From an uncultured Bacteriovoracaceae bacterium (GTDB lineage: Bacteria > Bdellovibrionota > Bacteriovoracia > Bacteriovoracales > Bacteriovoracaceae): a stretch of 8,254 bases of DNA. Position 1 is the stretch's first letter, and every line of letters starts with the position of its first letter. Of the stretch, positions 6,003-8,254 are shown in pieces. The notes beneath the pieces are model-generated. The model searched no databases. It worked only from the letters and a program-made list of their open reading frames with translations, and was not told the DNA's origin. The stretch is taken from the NCBI GenBank assembly GCA_937952395.1, contig CALFYV010000493.1:1-8254 (forward strand), in the 5' to 3' direction. The position numbers and the translations under genes are program-made.

Positions 6003-8081
6003 ATGAAGTTTTTTCTCCTAGTCATATCACTAGTTTCTAGCACAGTTTACTCCCAAACTCACCAATTCCAACATTTAAAGCTTAAAGGTCTACTAAAAGA
6101 ACAAAACCTAATAGGTCATATGGTTGAATCCAAGAGTTTTAAGCAAAAAAATAATAAGGCCGTCGCTACCCAAAAACAAATTTATTCAAAAATCTTTGGC
6201 GCTGAAAAAGTATCAGAGTCACTATTAAAGGCCAAAGATGAACCTGACTCACCTTTTGAAAACTCCCTACTTTTTGAAAAAATAACCCAGATGCTTCAAG
6301 GAAATTATGAGGAAATAGGTCGTGCCCAGGCACAAACTCTGCTAAATCACCATCAAGATTTTGGTGGTGGAGTCAAAAACTTCTCTGGTTTTTCTTGGGA
6401 GAAGCCTGCTGGTACATTTTCTATTGGAGTTAACCGCCAACTCTCTCCTGATCTTTTTGATAGTGAGCGCTGGATTGTTCATGACACTTTAGTGATTCAT
6501 ATCGATGCGGCTACTTTTTTAAATAAGCTTAAAGAAGCCCAACTGCTTGATATAGATACAGCTCAGTTGAGGGCCTATGCTGGAATTCAGTAGAAGAGAG
6601 TTTATACCACTTATCATTTTGCCTCATCATTTCAAGATGGAATACTGGCCGACTTTAAAAAACTTTTTATGCCTTTTTTGGCCTTTGATCCCAAAAACGT
6701 TGTTAAATTGCCTCAAGATGAAATCATTATGAAAGAAGATTACTTCACCACATACGCTGGTGGAATTGTCACGGCACCTGCTTTCTACGCCTTCTCTTTT
6801 TCCGGTGGGGCCCATGTCGAATATTCTAAGATGAGCAAAGTTTCTGTTCATTCTCTGGGGATGAATGATCCCAAAAAGCCAGGAGAAATTATCAGGGTTT
6901 CTGCCGAGAAACAAGAATCTAAAGCCGTAGGAGTAAGCGCCAGCTTACAAGTAGATTTTTTTAACTTATTAAAACTGACTATTTTAAGTTATGACTTAGA
7001 ATACCAATATAAAAATGCTTCCAAACAAGATTTAAGTTTTTTTGATAAAGACGTGAACGATATCATTTCCTCTAATGAATTTGGAGAAGAATTTAAAAAA
7101 CTCTTAAAGGGTAAATTTGTTGATATCGATTATTTCAAAGAAAGAATCGTACAACATGAACAACGACTAAACGAAAACCTCTCTTCAAAATATGGAGTAC
7201 TACTCTTATCAAAAATGAAGCAATCGGAAACTGAGTTTGTTAGGATTATAAAAAAGAATTCGTCCAAAACCTTTTACCGTCATCATAGTGAAAGTATGAA
7301 GGTAGTCCAAAGTTTAGTTAGTAAAATTTTTAATGTTATTATTAATCGTATTTTGGATTTTGATGTGGGAGTCAAAAATATGTCCACCGCCAGTAAATCC
7401 TTAGATATTGAATACGAATCTAGCAGTGATGAAAATGATATGATTGTTGATGATGAAGAGAAGTTCTCAGTCCTTATCACTCATCAATACCAGGCGAGCA
7501 ATACTCATAAAAAAATTCACAAATTTTATAATAAAAAAGCGCGCTACTACCTTTCACAAATCACTCCTATTTCAAATGAAATGAACCCGCTAGTTAAAAC
7601 TCATAAACTCAGAGGGCCACTTAAAATTGTCAGCTCAATCCGTATTACTAAAGATGGGCTCAAGCATTTCCATGAACAAAGTGAAGATGAAATTTACTAC
7701 CTTATTGCTAAAAATTGCAATCTCAGTGAAGAGAAATCTCAAGAAATGAAGAGAGCCGATTACAGAGCAAGAAAACTCAGACGTTGGCAAGCTGGGAAAA
7801 TGGCCTGTGTGAAACACTCAGGCAACAAGTACAAAGATTATATGAATGATATTAAAGAACGTGGCATCATGAATCTTGAAAAACTCAAAACCTTTCTCGC
7901 AAAATTTTATAAAAAAAATGATAACTACCGATATTTCCTGGGCCTTTTTGGTAAAGATAAGGTATTCGTCCATGGTGAATTTAGTGCTAAAACTTCTGAA
8001 GGACGACCTTTCTCGACCTTCTTTCAAAATGGTGAATTTCAAGGAATGGGTGTTATCGATAATTACCGCCTGGCACCCTAA
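6003..8081 (+). pseudogene. Large exported protein of unknown family, interrupted by one in-frame TAG
   Basis: I chose the ATG at 6003 because AAGGA (5994-5998) precedes it and a clean signal peptide then starts at once (MKFFLLVISLVSSTVYS|Q). The in-frame ATG at 5982 would add seven polar residues. The frame runs 692 positions with a single TAG (6591-6593) at position 197. The first part (6003-6593) is soluble and polar, ending in a folded-looking segment (residues about 130-196). After TAG the frame continues at once as KRVYTTYHFASSFQDGILAD, well before the first Met at 6669, which has no Shine-Dalgarno. The second part has a Gly/Ala/Phe-rich strand region (GGIVTAPAFYAFSFSGGAHV), long charged helical stretches, an acidic patch (about 474-486), and a basic segment near 590-610 flanked by the only two cysteines (572, 602). 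It ends with a beta-like tail (VFVHGEFSAK...). I recognise no domain. An exported or envelope role is inferred only from the signal peptide. Confidence 0.7.
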
Positions 8082-8089
8082 AGAAAATC

Positions 8090-8254
8090 ATGAGTGAAAT
8101 TGATAAGGCAATAGACATTCTTAATAAATCTGGAGTGGTGGCCATCCCCACTGAAACGGTCTACGGACTTGCCGCAAAAATCACAAATGAAGCTGCATTA
8201 AATAAGATTTTTCAAATTAAGGAACGCCCACTTTTTGATCCCTTAATTGTGCAT
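8090..8254 (+). CDS. tsaC: L-threonylcarbamoyladenylate synthase (TsaC/Sua5 family), N-terminal fragment
   Basis: The first 55 residues are visible and the gene runs off the window. The protein makes threonylcarbamoyl-AMP from Thr, bicarbonate and ATP for the t6A37 modification of ANN-decoding tRNAs. Family hallmarks seen are GVVAIPTETVYGLAA (15-29), the conserved substrate-binding entry strand and loop, and IFQIKERPLFDPLIVH (40-55), the KxRP...PL motif. Whether the full gene is the short TsaC or the longer Sua5 form cannot be seen. The start ATG lies 8 nt after the TAA of the large exported gene, so co-transcription is likely. The ribosome site (AAAGAAAA) is weak. Confidence 0.9.
   Translation, partial: MSEIDKAIDILNKSGVVAIPTETVYGLAAKITNEAALNKIFQIKERPLFDPLIVH

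Noticed and set aside
6591..6593. Pyrrolysine at TAG, or selenocysteine-type recoding
   Set aside because: Two of the three internal stops are TAA, none is TGA, and no methylamine-metabolism gene or recoding hairpin is seen directly downstream.
6627..6914. Minus-strand frame across the large exported gene after the TAG
   Set aside because: The plus frame is coherent and continuous here; the minus product has no signal or motif and is a coding shadow.
7283..8042. Three short minus-strand frames (7283-7480, 7635-7817, 7818-8042)
   Set aside because: Antisense shadows of the large exported gene, with no ribosome sites or recognisable content.
7876..8097. Alternative plus-strand 73-codon frame at the end of the large gene
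   Set aside because: Out-of-frame shadow overlapping both the large gene and the tsaC start.

Overview
The window is AT-rich, gene-dense bacterial chromosome. I see no rRNA, tRNA, insertion sequence or CRISPR array. Very short intergenic gaps, many exported or membrane proteins, a lipoprotein and a DsbD-type electron carrier point to a Gram-negative bacterium. The style would fit a Bdellovibrionota/Bacteriovorax-like lineage, but that is an inference without a database search.

Layout. Positions 1-72 (minus) hold the 5' end of a lipoprotein gene. A 187-bp divergent region (73-259) follows, with a tandem array of four 9-nt units. Positions 260-985 (plus) encode a membrane-anchored coiled-coil protein of unknown function. 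It converges on an exported Hsp20-like gene (978-1562, minus). Upstream of that is a cobalamin/iron-type substrate-binding protein without a signal peptide (1593-2396, minus). Divergent from it, after only 29 bp, is full-length dsbD (2426-4573, plus). The stop codon of dsbD interlocks with that of gpsA (4570-5607, minus). gpsA overlaps the upstream DUF493 gene (5604-5876, minus) by ATGA. A large exported protein of unknown family follows (6003-8081, plus), then the start of a TsaC/Sua5 gene (8090 to the window edge).

The most notable observation is that three separate genes are each cut by exactly one in-frame stop codon, with the same frame open and meaningful on both sides. These are the Hsp20-like gene (TAA, 1269-1271), gpsA (TAA, 5104-5106) and the large exported gene (TAG, 6591-6593). 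No frameshift is needed to join the halves, and in gpsA the halves fit the family register without a gap. The other genes are intact. The cause may be recent nonsense mutation, sequence error, or readthrough/suppression. Wholesale reassignment of TAA/TAG is unlikely, because TAA also ends dsbD and gpsA where those families normally end.

Functional links are modest. DsbD delivers reducing power to the periplasm. The DUF493-gpsA pair is a small, translationally coupled housekeeping operon (glycerol-3-phosphate for phospholipid synthesis). The Hsp20-like protein and the large protein carry signal peptides and would act in the envelope, as would the lipoprotein.
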